Below, in pieces: positions 34,133-42,154 of a stretch of 51,679 bases of DNA. The translations under genes were made by a program, and so were the position numbers. A model generated the notes under the pieces. That model was given only the letters and a program-made list of their open reading frames with translations, searched no databases and was not told the DNA's origin. Position 1 is the first letter of the stretch. Every line of letters starts with the position of its first letter. Origin of the DNA: Paenibacillus oleatilyticus (GTDB taxonomy: Bacteria > Bacillota > Bacilli > Paenibacillales > NBRC-103111); assembly GCF_018998565.1 (NCBI RefSeq), contig NZ_JAHNZO010000044.1, positions 1 to 51,679 on the forward strand, read 5' to 3'.

Positions 34133-34516
34133 GTGTCTAATAAAGTCCCCAATATTTCAGAAGCAGAATGGGAAGTCATGAACGTGCTATGGGAAAAGGC
34201 ACCGCAAACGGCTAACGAAATTATTCTTTCTCTACAGGAGAAAACGGATTGGAAGCCGAAGACGGTGCGCACTCTGTTAGATCGTCTAGTCCAAAAAAAG
34301 GTAGCAGGTGTAAATCAAAATCAGAAACTCTATACATTCTTTCCGCTTTATTCGCAGGATGAATGTCGGCAAGCCGAAACACAGTCTTTTATTAAGCGAA
34401 TTTATGGAGGAGCCCTGAAGTCTATGCTGGTTCACTTCATCGAGGAGCAATCTTTGTCCGATGACGATATTAAGGAACTACGATTTATTTTGGATAATAA
34501 GCCGAAGAAAAATTAG
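34133..34516 (+). CDS. blaI: BlaI/MecI-family repressor
   Basis: A 127-residue winged-helix repressor (ISEAEWEVMNVLWEKAPQTANEI, KPKTVRTLLDRLVQKKVAG) with a C-terminal dimerisation region. A GTG start follows AGGAGGATAAGA. It should bind the TACA/TGTA dyads upstream of bla. Gene order bla-blaR1-blaI, all collinear, differs from the divergent staphylococcal arrangement. Confidence 0.94.
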   Translation: MSNKVPNISEAEWEVMNVLWEKAPQTANEIILSLQEKTDWKPKTVRTLLDRLVQKKVAGVNQNQKLYTFFPLYSQDECRQAETQSFIKRIYGGALKSMLVHFIEEQSLSDDDIKELRFILDNKPKKN

Positions 34517-34560
34517 GAGAGAGGATGCGCCGGTTAATCATGTTATAGAAGATTTTATGC

Positions 34561-34590
34561 TTGACATAGGGTAAGCGATCGTTATATAAT
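34561..34590 (+). promoter_or_regulatory. promoter of tRNA-Leu copy 3
   Basis: TTGACA and TATAAT are separated by 18 bp, with the downstream leader nearly identical to copy 2. Confidence 0.8.
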
Positions 34591-34719
34591 TCCATTTGTC
34601 GGTTCGAAATCAATCGAATCGCGGCGAAATATGCGGTCGTGGCGGAATTGGCAGACGCGCTAGATTCAGGTTCTAGTGGTGTAACAGCCGTGGAGGTTCG
34701 AGTCCTCTCGACCGCATCA
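34580..34719 (+). repeat. 140-bp direct repeat, right copy
   Basis: Matches 12467-12606 with four substitutions in the leader and none in the tRNA. It closes a 22-kb segment bracketed by direct repeats. Confidence 0.9.
34633..34716 (+). tRNA. tRNA-Leu (CAG), copy 3
   Basis: Identical to the copies at 11294 and 12520 over 84 nt; class II, anticodon CAG, no CCA. Confidence 0.97.
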
Positions 34720-34732
34720 TAGTAAAGAATAA

Positions 34733-34776
34733 TAGGCTCATAAATTACTTTTTAGTAATTTTTGGGCTTATTTTTA
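34733..34776 (+). terminator. terminator of tRNA-Leu copy 3
   Basis: A perfect inner stem AAATTACT-TTTT-AGTAATTT, an outer stem TAGGCTCA/TGGGCTTA with G-U pairs, then T5. Confidence 0.7.
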
Positions 34777-34881
34777 TGCCGTCAGTATGTACAGAGAATT
34801 TGCTTATCATTTGAACGAAGAAATTTTCGAGATGTAGCTGATTTTTATTGAATTGCTTTGAGGAAGACAAGGCTGTTAAAA

Positions 34882-34901
34882 TGATAATGAAAATCATTAT
34901 T
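34882..34901. promoter_or_regulatory. Fur box
   Basis: GATAATGAAAATCATTATT matches the classical 19-bp Fur consensus at 17 positions, 120 bp before the siderophore-binding protein gene. Expression should rise under iron limitation. Confidence 0.82.
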
Positions 34902-35020
34902 AATTAGGAGGCTGTGAAACCAACCAATGGCCGCTCCGGCAAATCGTCATCAGGGGCCGGGAGACCCGTCTGCCGGGCCAAGTTCGAAAGCTTCAAATCT
35001 ATTGAACGGAGGAAATTTGA

Positions 35021-36004
35021 ATGTACGTTGCATCGATCCCGAAAGAAAAAAGCTTCCTTGTTACCGTAGCGATACTGCTCATTTTGCTGCTTACTGCTTG
35101 CGGCAATTCGGAGAAAAAAAACGCGGCGGATGTGCAGAACGCAGCCGTGAATGAAGCCGCCAAAACGAGCGAGGCCGCTGGTTTTCCAAGGACAATTAAG
35201 CATGCCAAGGGAGAAACTCTTCTCAAATCCAAACCCCAGAACATCGTAGTGACCTATTTCCCGTATGCGGACCATTTGTACGCAATCGGTGAGGCGTCTG
35301 CCGTAAGCGGCGTTGTCGGCCTGCAATCGCTTCGCAACTTTCCCGTTTATGATGCCTACACCAAAGAAGGCGGAGCAAAAGATCTCGGCAGCGAGGCGAA
35401 TATTGAGAAATTACTCGATTTGAAACCCGATGTGATCATCGGTTGGGGAGAGGACGCGAAAATCTACGATGAGCTGTCGAAGATCGCACCTACCATACTT
35501 ATCCCGGAATCGGAGAACTGGCAGGACACGATCGGCAAAGTCGCCGAGGTGATCGGGGAAGAAGGCAAGGCGCAGCAATATGTCGAAAAGTATAACGACA
35601 GGCTGCTCAAACTTGCAGGCAAATTTGAGCAGTCAGGAGTGAAAGGCAAGACCGCCATCTTTATGATGACGTGGGGCAAAGGTTTTAATTATTACGGAGG
35701 GGTTCGCATGGAACCTTATTATAAAGGACTTGGATTTGCGAAGTTTGACGGCATGAAGGACTGGGGCGAGATTAGCCTTGAAGGGGTAGCCGCTGTCGAC
35801 CCGGATTATATTTTTCTCGGGAAGGATTTCACTGGAAAGGCTGAAATGACTTTGAAGGAACTGGAAACGAATAAAGTCTGGAATAGTCTTACCGCCGTGA
35901 AAACAGGCAAACTCTTTATCATCGATACAGAGATTGTCGGACCGCTTGCTATGGGCCAGATGAAAGGCTTGGAAGTGATGGAATCGATCATGCAAAAGCT
36001 CTGA
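35021..36004 (+). CDS. iron-siderophore ABC substrate-binding lipoprotein
   Basis: A 327-residue class III (FhuD/FecB, TroA-fold) binding protein. The lipobox is LTAC near residue 26. Conserved segments: PQNIVVTYFPYADHLYAIG, NIEKLLDLKPDVIIGWG, and the C-terminal VDPDYIFLG. CGGAGG precedes the ATG. It is an orphan: no permease or ATPase gene follows, so it must use a FecCD-type transporter encoded elsewhere. The roughly 120 bases between Fur box and start include a GC-rich stretch with no gene I can identify. Confidence 0.92.
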   Translation: MYVASIPKEKSFLVTVAILLILLLTACGNSEKKNAADVQNAAVNEAAKTSEAAGFPRTIKHAKGETLLKSKPQNIVVTYFPYADHLYAIGEASAVSGVVGLQSLRNFPVYDAYTKEGGAKDLGSEANIEKLLDLKPDVIIGWGEDAKIYDELSKIAPTILIPESENWQDTIGKVAEVIGEEGKAQQYVEKYNDRLLKLAGKFEQSGVKGKTAIFMMTWGKGFNYYGGVRMEPYYKGLGFAKFDGMKDWGEISLEGVAAVDPDYIFLGKDFTGKAEMTLKELETNKVWNSLTAVKTGKLFIIDTEIVGPLAMGQMKGLEVMESIMQKL

Positions 36005-36265
36005 TTCATTCGAACACGAAGGTCGGATTTCCGGTTCCGTTTTACCATGCAATGGAGCCGGCTGCCTTCCTTGGCGTTATTGTCAACCCGCGTGATGTAT
36101 GATACAATTTCATCAGATACTTTAGCGATAAGCAAATCCTTTTAGACAATTTAGCGTATAGTCGGGTCGATACAAGGCAAGTCTTATGGGAGCGGGAAGA
36201 AGCTTTCCCATTTGCTGTTGTAGCGTCTTTTTATTTTTATTGTGGCTTTTCCGCAGGAAAGGGGC

Positions 36266-36739
36266 ATGCAAGTGACGGGCCAGCAGGGGATTCCTTCTAC
36301 GATCGGCAAATTAACCGCCTTATTGACGATGATGCACGATCATGCGATGGGGGCGGACATCGTACGAAAGCTGGAAGCGGACGGATACCGGCATACCGTC
36401 GGGAAGGTCGGCTCCATGGATAGCGCGAAAGTCATTGCGGCCATCGAAACCGCTGCCAAAAACAATCGGGTCATCGACGAAAAGCGATACCGGGAGACGC
36501 ACGGCTTGTACCATGCGATCCTGGAGGCTTTGCAAGGGGTAAGCCGGGGAACTCCGCAGATTCGGGACGTATTGCGCACGGTAGGACTGACCTTCGCCAT
36601 TGTCCGCGGCCCTTTGTCGACCGAACAAGGTCAACCAGACGAAGGGGAGTGGATCTGCGTATGCATGTACGGCACGATCGGCGCCCCGAAAAAAGGCTTC
36701 GAGCATGAAGTTTTGGGTTTCGGCATCAATCACATTTGA
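36266..36739 (+). CDS. hutP: HutP, histidine-responsive RNA-binding antiterminator
   Basis: About 157 residues. Clear HutP blocks: GKVGSMDSAKVIAAIETAAKNN, YRETHGLYHAILEALQGVSRG, LRTVGLTFAIVRGP and the C-terminal YGTIGAPKKGFEHEVLGFGINHI with the metal-binding His residues. HutP with histidine and Mg2+ binds UAG-rich leader RNA and prevents termination upstream of hutH. AGGAAAGGGG before ATG 36266 is the preferred start; a GTG 24 bases earlier is in frame. The target leader is immediately downstream. Confidence 0.94.
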   Translation: MQVTGQQGIPSTIGKLTALLTMMHDHAMGADIVRKLEADGYRHTVGKVGSMDSAKVIAAIETAAKNNRVIDEKRYRETHGLYHAILEALQGVSRGTPQIRDVLRTVGLTFAIVRGPLSTEQGQPDEGEWICVCMYGTIGAPKKGFEHEVLGFGINHI

Positions 36740-36766
36740 TGACCGGACGTTTCAATTGAATAACTT

Positions 36767-36832
36767 TAGACCATAGTCTTATAGTTGCGTTTAGAGGTCA
36801 CGACCATTGATTTGGTGTGGCCTCTTTTTTTT
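36767..36832 (+). promoter_or_regulatory. HutP-binding leader and intrinsic terminator before hutH
   Basis: Four TAG triplets (36767, 36774, 36782, 36792; first gap 4 nt) resemble HutP UAG sites. The last abuts a stem GAGGTCAC-GACC / GGT-GTGGCCTC followed by T8 (36794-36832). Transcription should stop here unless HutP-histidine binds. Confidence 0.82.
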
Positions 36833-36859
36833 GTGTCCAATTCATAAGGAGAGTGGTTC

Positions 36860-38395
36860 GTGATGATTAAAACGGCACATATTACGATCGGCGGCGGCAA
36901 GCTGACCTTGCAGGAGGTTGTGCTCGTGGCGCGCCACGGCTACGAAGTCGAGCTTGACGCTTCGGTCAAAGCGAAGGTAACGAAGAGCAGAGAGTACGTC
37001 GAGAAGCTGCTGGCGGAGAAAAAGGTCGTCTACGGCTTGACCACGGGCTTTGGCAAATTCAGCGACACGTACATTTCGAGCGAAGACGCGAAGATGCTGC
37101 AAGTGAATCTGATCCGCAGCCACGCTTGCGGGATCGGCGATCCGTTCCCGGCGGAAGTGGCCAGAGCGATCGTGCTGCTTCGCATCAATGCCTTGATTCA
37201 AGGTTATTCCGGCATACGCTACTCCGTTGTGGAAACGATGGTCGAGATGCTGAACAAAGGCGTCGTTCCGCTGATTCCGGAGAAAGGCTCGCTCGGCGCC
37301 AGCGGAGACTTGGCCCCGCTGTCCCATTTGGCGCTGGTCCTGATGGGGGAAGGGGAGGCGTTGTTCCGGGGAGAGAAGCTGGATGGAAAAACGGCGATGG
37401 ATAAGGCCGGAATCGTACCGGTGTCGCTTGAAGCAAAAGAGGGTCTGGCTCTGATCAATGGCACACAAGTGATGACCGCCGTCGGCGCTTTGGCTTGCTG
37501 GGACGCGCTGCAGCTGGCCAAATGGGCCGATTGCGCCGCCGCTTTGACGACCGAGACCTTGCAGGGCGTGAGGCAGGCGTTCGATCCGGAAACGCACGAC
37601 ATCCGCCCGCATGCCGGCCAGCAGCAGGTCGCTTCGAATATCCGCAAGCTGACCCAAGACAGCCGCCTGATGACGAACCAAGGCGAGCTGCGCGTCCAAG
37701 ACGCTTATTCGCTGCGCTGCGTACCGCAGGTTCACGGCGCTTCGGCCGACGCGCTTCAGTATATTCACGATAAATTACTGATCGAGATGAATTCGGTAAC
37801 GGATAACCCGCTCATTTTCACCGAGCAGGAGAAAGTGATCTCCGGCGGCAATTTTCACGGTCAACCGATTGCGCTGGCGATGGATTTCCTCTCCATTGCG
37901 GTGGCGGAGCTGGCGAATATATCGGAGCGGCGAATCGAACGGCTGGTCAATCCCCAGCTAAGCGGAGGACTGCCTCCGTTTCTGACGAAGTACGGCGGCA
38001 CGAACTCGGGCTTCATGATTGCGCAGTATGCTGCGGCTTCACTCGTGTCCGAAAACAAGTCGCTTGCGCATCCGGCCAGCGTCGATTCGATTCCAAGCTC
38101 GGCGAATCAAGAGGATCACGTGAGCATGGGAACGATCGGCGCGAGAAAAGCGGCTAAAATCGTCGAAAATGCGTACAACGTAGTTGCCATCGAGCTGCTT
38201 TGCGGCTCGCAAGCGGCCGATTACCGCGGGGCCGACGGGCTGGGCAAGGGAACGGCTTGGGTGTACGCGCAGTGCCGCAAGCAGGTGCCTTTTCTGGACG
38301 AAGACCGCGTAATGTACACGGACTTCCGTAAAGCCGTGCACATGATGAAGGATGCGGCGGTGCTGAAGGATATGACCGAGACGCTTGGTTTGTAA
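36860..38395 (+). CDS. hutH: histidine ammonia-lyase
   Basis: A 511-residue histidase converting histidine to urocanate and ammonia. The MIO cofactor precursor Ala-Ser-Gly is at 147-149 in GSLGASGDLAPLSH; YGLTTGFGKF near residue 58, QDAYSLRC and NPQLSGGLPPF are also typical. AAGGAG lies eight bases before GTG 36860; ATG 36863 is an alternative. Only hutP and hutH are present. The rest of the hut pathway (hutU, hutI, hutG) is not adjacent, so it must lie elsewhere or be absent. Confidence 0.95.
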   Translation: MMIKTAHITIGGGKLTLQEVVLVARHGYEVELDASVKAKVTKSREYVEKLLAEKKVVYGLTTGFGKFSDTYISSEDAKMLQVNLIRSHACGIGDPFPAEVARAIVLLRINALIQGYSGIRYSVVETMVEMLNKGVVPLIPEKGSLGASGDLAPLSHLALVLMGEGEALFRGEKLDGKTAMDKAGIVPVSLEAKEGLALINGTQVMTAVGALACWDALQLAKWADCAAALTTETLQGVRQAFDPETHDIRPHAGQQQVASNIRKLTQDSRLMTNQGELRVQDAYSLRCVPQVHGASADALQYIHDKLLIEMNSVTDNPLIFTEQEKVISGGNFHGQPIALAMDFLSIAVAELANISERRIERLVNPQLSGGLPPFLTKYGGTNSGFMIAQYAAASLVSENKSLAHPASVDSIPSSANQEDHVSMGTIGARKAAKIVENAYNVVAIELLCGSQAADYRGADGLGKGTAWVYAQCRKQVPFLDEDRVMYTDFRKAVHMMKDAAVLKDMTETLGL

Positions 38396-38418
38396 TAGAC
38401 GGCTTTCCGGTTCGAGTC

Positions 38419-38447
38419 TTGCCTTTCTCCCGAAACCTTGCTATAGT
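38419..38447 (+). promoter_or_regulatory. promoter of the GNAT gene
   Basis: TTGCCT and TATAGT are separated by 17 bp, 45 bp before the start codon. Confidence 0.55.
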
Positions 38448-38492
38448 AGGCGAAAAAATCGCTAGGATGGCGTGAGAGGGAGCGGGCTTTGA

Positions 38493-38978
38493 ATGGAGAT
38501 CAGACGGGCCGGACATGCGGATGTACCGCACATTTTGGATATTTATAACGAAGCTGTCCTAACGACGGTAGCGACGTTCGATACGGTTCCGCGCACGCTG
38601 GAGCAGCAACTGGAATGGTTCGAGCAGCACGGCGAAGCTTACCCGGTCGTCGTCGCCGAGGACGCCGGTTTGGTTCTCGGCTGGGCCGCCGCGAACCGCT
38701 ATTCCGACCGGCTGGCCTATGCGCGCACGGCGGAGCTGTCCTTATATATCCGGGACGGGCACCGCGGTCGGGGAATCGGGAAAAAGCTGCTGGAAGCCGT
38801 ACTGGACGAAGGGAAAAAGGCCGGGCTGCATACGGTGCTGTCGCGGATCGTGGAGGGCAACGACAGCAGCATTCATATTCATCGGCGGCTCGGGTTCGAT
38901 ACCGTAGGCACGATGCGCGAGGTCGGCTTCAAATTCGGCAAGCTGCTGGACGTCGTCATGCTGCAAAAAATGCTTTAA
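38493..38978 (+). CDS. GNAT acetyltransferase, phosphinothricin-acetyltransferase-like
   Basis: A 161-residue GNAT protein. AHADVPHILDIYNEAVLTTVATF-type N-terminus (here GHADVPHILDIYNEAV), AELSLYIRDGHRGRGIGKKLLE acetyl-CoA loop and NDSSIHIHRRLGFDTVGTMREVGFKFGKLLDVVMLQKML match the Pat/YwnH group, which acetylates phosphinothricin or methionine sulfoximine-like compounds. Own promoter and terminator, so monocistronic. Substrate specificity is not proven by sequence. Confidence 0.88.
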   Translation: MEIRRAGHADVPHILDIYNEAVLTTVATFDTVPRTLEQQLEWFEQHGEAYPVVVAEDAGLVLGWAAANRYSDRLAYARTAELSLYIRDGHRGRGIGKKLLEAVLDEGKKAGLHTVLSRIVEGNDSSIHIHRRLGFDTVGTMREVGFKFGKLLDVVMLQKML

Positions 38979-38985
38979 ACTCGTA

Positions 38986-39027
38986 AACCGGAGTGGAACC
39001 GGCGGCAGCCGGAAGCTCCGGTTTTTT
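38986..39027 (+). terminator. terminator of the GNAT gene
   Basis: The arms AACCGGAG and CTCCGGTT surround a second GC-rich pairing (CCGGC/GCCGG) and are followed by T6. Confidence 0.85.
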
Positions 39028-39178
39028 GCTTGTCGCGAAAAAAAGCGACCCGCAAGCAACGGGCCGCGGGCCAAGAGAGAATTTATATGAAAAAGGGGGT
39101 CGAGCTTTATTATAGAGGTTATACATTAAGGGAAGATGAAAAGCATATTTCAATTGGATTACAGTTGGATGACGTCAA

Positions 39179-39619
39179 TTAATGAAATTCCACGTCGATC
39201 CGTTTTCTGGCGTTATTTTGAACTTTGGGCATTTTCACTTCGAGAATGCCGTTCCTATATGAAGCGACCGTGCCCTCGGCCTGCACTTCCGCCGGCAGCG
39301 CAACGGTGCGCTGGAAGCGGCCGCTATAACGCTCCTTACGATGATACTGCTCTTCCTTCGCTTCGTGTACCTTGTGTACGGTGCCGACGATCGTGAGCGT
39401 CTGCTGCTCCACTTGGATGTCTACATCTTCTTTTTTCTCCAGGCCCGGAATCTCGCAGTGGGCGATAACCTCATTTTCGGTTTCGTAGACGTCCATGCGC
39501 GGCGCGCCGAATTCCTGCTGGAATCCGAACGCGGAAGGCAGCCCCTCGTTAAAAAACTTGTCCATTTCTTTTTTCCAATGATCCACGCGTCTGAACGGTT
39601 CAAACGGAACCAACGGCAT
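39179..39619 (-). CDS. Hsp20/alpha-crystallin small heat-shock protein
   Basis: About 146 residues: short N-terminal region (VDHWKKEMDKFF), alpha-crystallin domain (PRMDVYETENEVIAHCEIPGLEKKEDVDIQVEQQTLTI), the GRFQRTVALPAEV strand and YRNGILEVKMPK. It holds unfolding proteins as an oligomer. Two ATGs are possible; the one at 39619 is nine bases from AGGAGG, while that at 39625 is only three, so 39619 is preferred. No CIRCE element is seen upstream. Transcribed alone. Confidence 0.9.
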   Translation of the reverse strand: MPLVPFEPFRRVDHWKKEMDKFFNEGLPSAFGFQQEFGAPRMDVYETENEVIAHCEIPGLEKKEDVDIQVEQQTLTIVGTVHKVHEAKEEQYHRKERYSGRFQRTVALPAEVQAEGTVASYRNGILEVKMPKVQNNARKRIDVEFH

Positions 39620-39767
39620 AAACATACGCCTCCTTAATGAAAGTTTGTTTTAAATTTCCTCCCTTATTTTTTCATCAGTCTCCAAAATTCATGCAAAAAT
39701 CGCGCGCATGCCGGAACGAAGCGCCGCCAGACCGCCAAAATCCTTGGTCTGACGCAGCAAACCCGGC

Positions 39768-39796
39768 TTGACTCGGTTTTTCGCGCCCGATATAAT
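39768..39796 (+). promoter_or_regulatory. strong promoter of argS
   Basis: TTGACT and TATAAT are separated by 17 bp. The expected start point is about 39803, giving a leader of about 120 nt. Confidence 0.8.
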
Positions 39797-39803
39797 GGAA
39801 CAT

Positions 39804-39929
39804 ATGCAAAGGCTGGCAAAACCTACGTGCGACGTTGAAAAACGGCACCCCGACCGGGGTGCTTTCTTGTATGAAAGCGTACTGCGGGATGGCGGCGTTC
39901 GTTCGAAGAAAGGGGCACATCGTGTATGA
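39804..39929 (+). other. possible arginine-rich leader frame and hairpin before argS
   Basis: A 41-codon frame begins at an ATG nearly at the predicted transcription start and ends in a TGA overlapping the argS ATG (ATGA). It contains six Arg codons. Inside it, GCACCCC-GACC-GGGGTGC followed by TTTCTT (39845-39868) looks like an attenuator-type hairpin. No ribosome site precedes the frame, so translation is uncertain. No T-box is visible. Confidence 0.35.
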
Positions 39930-41635
39930 ATTACAAACAATGGTTGGCCGGACAGCTGGCGGCAAAGCTTGAAGGCATATCGCAGGAAGCGCTGGCGGAG
40001 CTGATCGAGTATCCGCCGAATCCGCAGATGGGGGATTTGTCGCTGCCCTGCTTCAAGCTGAGCAAGCAGCTCCGGAAGGCGCCGCAGGCGATTGCGGAAG
40101 AGCTGAAGGCGGGTTGGAGCGACAATGCGTCGGTTCAGCGGGTCGATGCGGTGTCCGGTTATTTTAACGTATTTTTGAACCCGGCCGCGTTCGCCAATGA
40201 AGTCGTGGGTGAAGTATTGGCGCGCCAAGACCGTTACGGCTCGCAGGAATACGGTCAAGGACGCAACATCGTCATCGATTTCTCTTCGCCGAATATTGCG
40301 AAGACGTTCCATATCGGTCATCTCCGCTCGACGGTTATCGGGAATGCGCTTTATAACATTTTCAACTTTATGGGATACAACAGCGTGGGCGTCAACCATC
40401 TCGGCGATTGGGGCACGCAGTTCGGCAAGCTGATCGTCGCTTACAAGCTGTGGGGGGATCAGGCTGCCGTCGAAGCGGAAGGCATCGACGAGCTGCAGCG
40501 CATTTACGTCAAGTTCCATGACGAAGCCGACGTGAAGCCGGAGCTGGAGGACGAGGCGCGCGCCTGGTTCGTAAAGCTGGAGCAGGGGGACGAGGAGGCG
40601 CACAAGCTGTGGCGCTGGTTTGTGGACATCAGCTTGAAGGAGTTCCACAAGATGTACGATCTGCTCGGCGTCAAGTTTGATTCGTATGCCGGCGAAAGCT
40701 TCTATAACGATAAAATGGCGGAAGTATTGGACGAGCTTAAGGCGAAAAACCTGCTGGAAGAAGACGGCGGAGCGCTTCTCGTCCGGCTCGACCAGTTCAA
40801 TATGCCTCCGGCGCTCATGGTGAAGAAGGACGGCGGAACGCTGTACCATACGCGCGACGTGGCGGCGGCCAAGTACCGCAAGAAGACGTATGATTTTGAC
40901 AAAGCCGTTTATGTGACGGATGCGGGGCAAAGCTTGCATTTTAACCAGCTGTTCAAAGTGATTGAGCTGATGGGCTACGATTGGTCGAAGCAAATGATGC
41001 ACGTGCCGTTCGGCAAAGTCAGCCTGGAAGGCGCGAAGCTGTCGACCCGGAAGGGCAATGTCATCAACCTGGAGGAACTGCTCGGCAAAGCGATCGAGAA
41101 GACCCGCGAAATTATCGAAGAGAAAAATCCGAATCTCGAAAATAAAGACGAAGTCGCGCGCAAGGTCGGCGTCGGAGCGATTATTTTCAACGATTTGAGC
41201 AATAACCGGATTAAGGATATCGTTTTCTCCTGGGACGAGGCGCTGAATTTCGAAGGCGAAACCGGACCTTACGTGCAGTATACGCATGCGCGGACGTGCA
41301 GCGTGCTGGCGAAAGCCGATCCGGCGGAGACGCAGTCGTTCGAAGGCTTTGATCCGAAGCATTTGGAAAACGAAGAGGCGCAAGGCGTGCTGAGGCAGCT
41401 GTACCTGTTCAAGGAACGGGTCGAGCAGGCGATGCATAAGCTGGAGCCTTCCATTATTAGCCGATATTTGGTTGATCTGGCGCAAAGCTTCAACCGGTTT
41501 TATCACGAATGTCCGATTCTGAAGGTGGACGATGCCGGGGTGCGCAAGGCGCGCCTTGCACTCGTGGAGTCCGTAAGGATTACGCTGAAGAACGGCCTGG
41601 CGCTGATCGGTATCGAGGCGCCGGAGAAAATTTAA
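39926..41635 (+). CDS. argS: arginyl-tRNA synthetase
   Basis: A 569-residue class I synthetase charging tRNA-Arg. The N-terminal additional domain, the HIGH motif in TFHIGHLRSTVIGNAL, the NHLGDWGTQFGKL segment, a KMSKS-equivalent LSTRKGNVINLEEL and the C-terminal DALR domain (YVQYTHARTCSVL onward) are in order. AAAGGGG precedes the ATG. The gene stands alone, ending in a strong terminator, with an unusual leader upstream. Confidence 0.96.
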   Translation: MNYKQWLAGQLAAKLEGISQEALAELIEYPPNPQMGDLSLPCFKLSKQLRKAPQAIAEELKAGWSDNASVQRVDAVSGYFNVFLNPAAFANEVVGEVLARQDRYGSQEYGQGRNIVIDFSSPNIAKTFHIGHLRSTVIGNALYNIFNFMGYNSVGVNHLGDWGTQFGKLIVAYKLWGDQAAVEAEGIDELQRIYVKFHDEADVKPELEDEARAWFVKLEQGDEEAHKLWRWFVDISLKEFHKMYDLLGVKFDSYAGESFYNDKMAEVLDELKAKNLLEEDGGALLVRLDQFNMPPALMVKKDGGTLYHTRDVAAAKYRKKTYDFDKAVYVTDAGQSLHFNQLFKVIELMGYDWSKQMMHVPFGKVSLEGAKLSTRKGNVINLEELLGKAIEKTREIIEEKNPNLENKDEVARKVGVGAIIFNDLSNNRIKDIVFSWDEALNFEGETGPYVQYTHARTCSVLAKADPAETQSFEGFDPKHLENEEAQGVLRQLYLFKERVEQAMHKLEPSIISRYLVDLAQSFNRFYHECPILKVDDAGVRKARLALVESVRITLKNGLALIGIEAPEKI

Positions 41636-41649
41636 AACTCGTACCATGG

Positions 41650-41707
41650 CAAAAACACCCGATTGCCGGACTGTCCTGTAGACAGCCCGGCATCCGGGTG
41701 TTTTTTT
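41650..41707 (+). terminator. terminator of argS
   Basis: The outer arms AAACACCCG and CGGGTGTTT with inner pairing GCCGG.../CCGGC end in T7. Confidence 0.9.
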
Positions 41708-41718
41708 GCACGCGACCG

Positions 41719-42132
41719 TTACCGGCCGCGGTGCTTTGCTTTCGCTTTTTGAATGGCGATTTCGCGTTTGCGTTCCTTCTCGGCTTCACGCTGCTCCCGG
41801 GTGACGATCTTGCGCGTCTTCTTGCGGTGCTCCAGATCGAGCTTCAGCGCTTCCTGCGCTGCGCCGCGGATGCCTTTGCGATCCATCTCGCGGGCGGCTT
41901 CGCGGGCGAGCCGCTTCGGATTGACGCGGCCCCGCCGGGCCACGGCATCGACGCTGACGCCCACCGACGTTTGTGCGAGCAGCGGCAGCATCCGAAACTG
42001 CACGAACTCCATCACCTCGGCGTCGTATGGCTCCGAGCCGAACACGTAACGAGTGGCTTTGACCTTGCCGTCCGTTTCGTGTTCCGTCACACCTACCCAA
42101 AATTCACCTTCAAAATAAACGGTAAGCTTCAT
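41719..42132 (-). CDS. yjdF: YjdF-family protein (DUF2992)
   Basis: A 137-residue protein beginning MKLTVYFEGEFWVGV, the hallmark of the YjdF family, with GSEPYDAEVMEFVQFRMLPLL and a long basic Lys/Arg-rich C-terminal tail (HRKKTRKIVTREQREAEKERKRE). Function unknown; it is the usual gene controlled by the yjdF azaaromatic-sensing riboswitch, and a matching RNA element lies directly upstream. AAGGAGGGGAAAGC precedes ATG. Suspected role in coping with toxic aromatic heterocycles. Confidence 0.9.
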   Translation of the reverse strand: MKLTVYFEGEFWVGVTEHETDGKVKATRYVFGSEPYDAEVMEFVQFRMLPLLAQTSVGVSVDAVARRGRVNPKRLAREAAREMDRKGIRGAAQEALKLDLEHRKKTRKIVTREQREAEKERKREIAIQKAKAKHRGR

Positions 42133-42154
42133 GCTTTCCCCTCCTTACGTCTTG

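Noticed and set aside
36842..37768. 308-codon open frame opposite hutH
   Set aside because: hutH is complete with its MIO motif; this frame has no recognisable domain.
39797..39925. T-box leader upstream of argS
   Set aside because: No AGGGTGGNACCGCG-like T-box sequence and the leader is too short; recorded instead as a possible leader frame with hairpin.
39689..41647. 652-codon open frame on the minus strand
   Set aside because: It lies antisense to argS, whose motifs are intact. The product is Arg/Leu-rich without domains, as expected from GC-biased codon positions.
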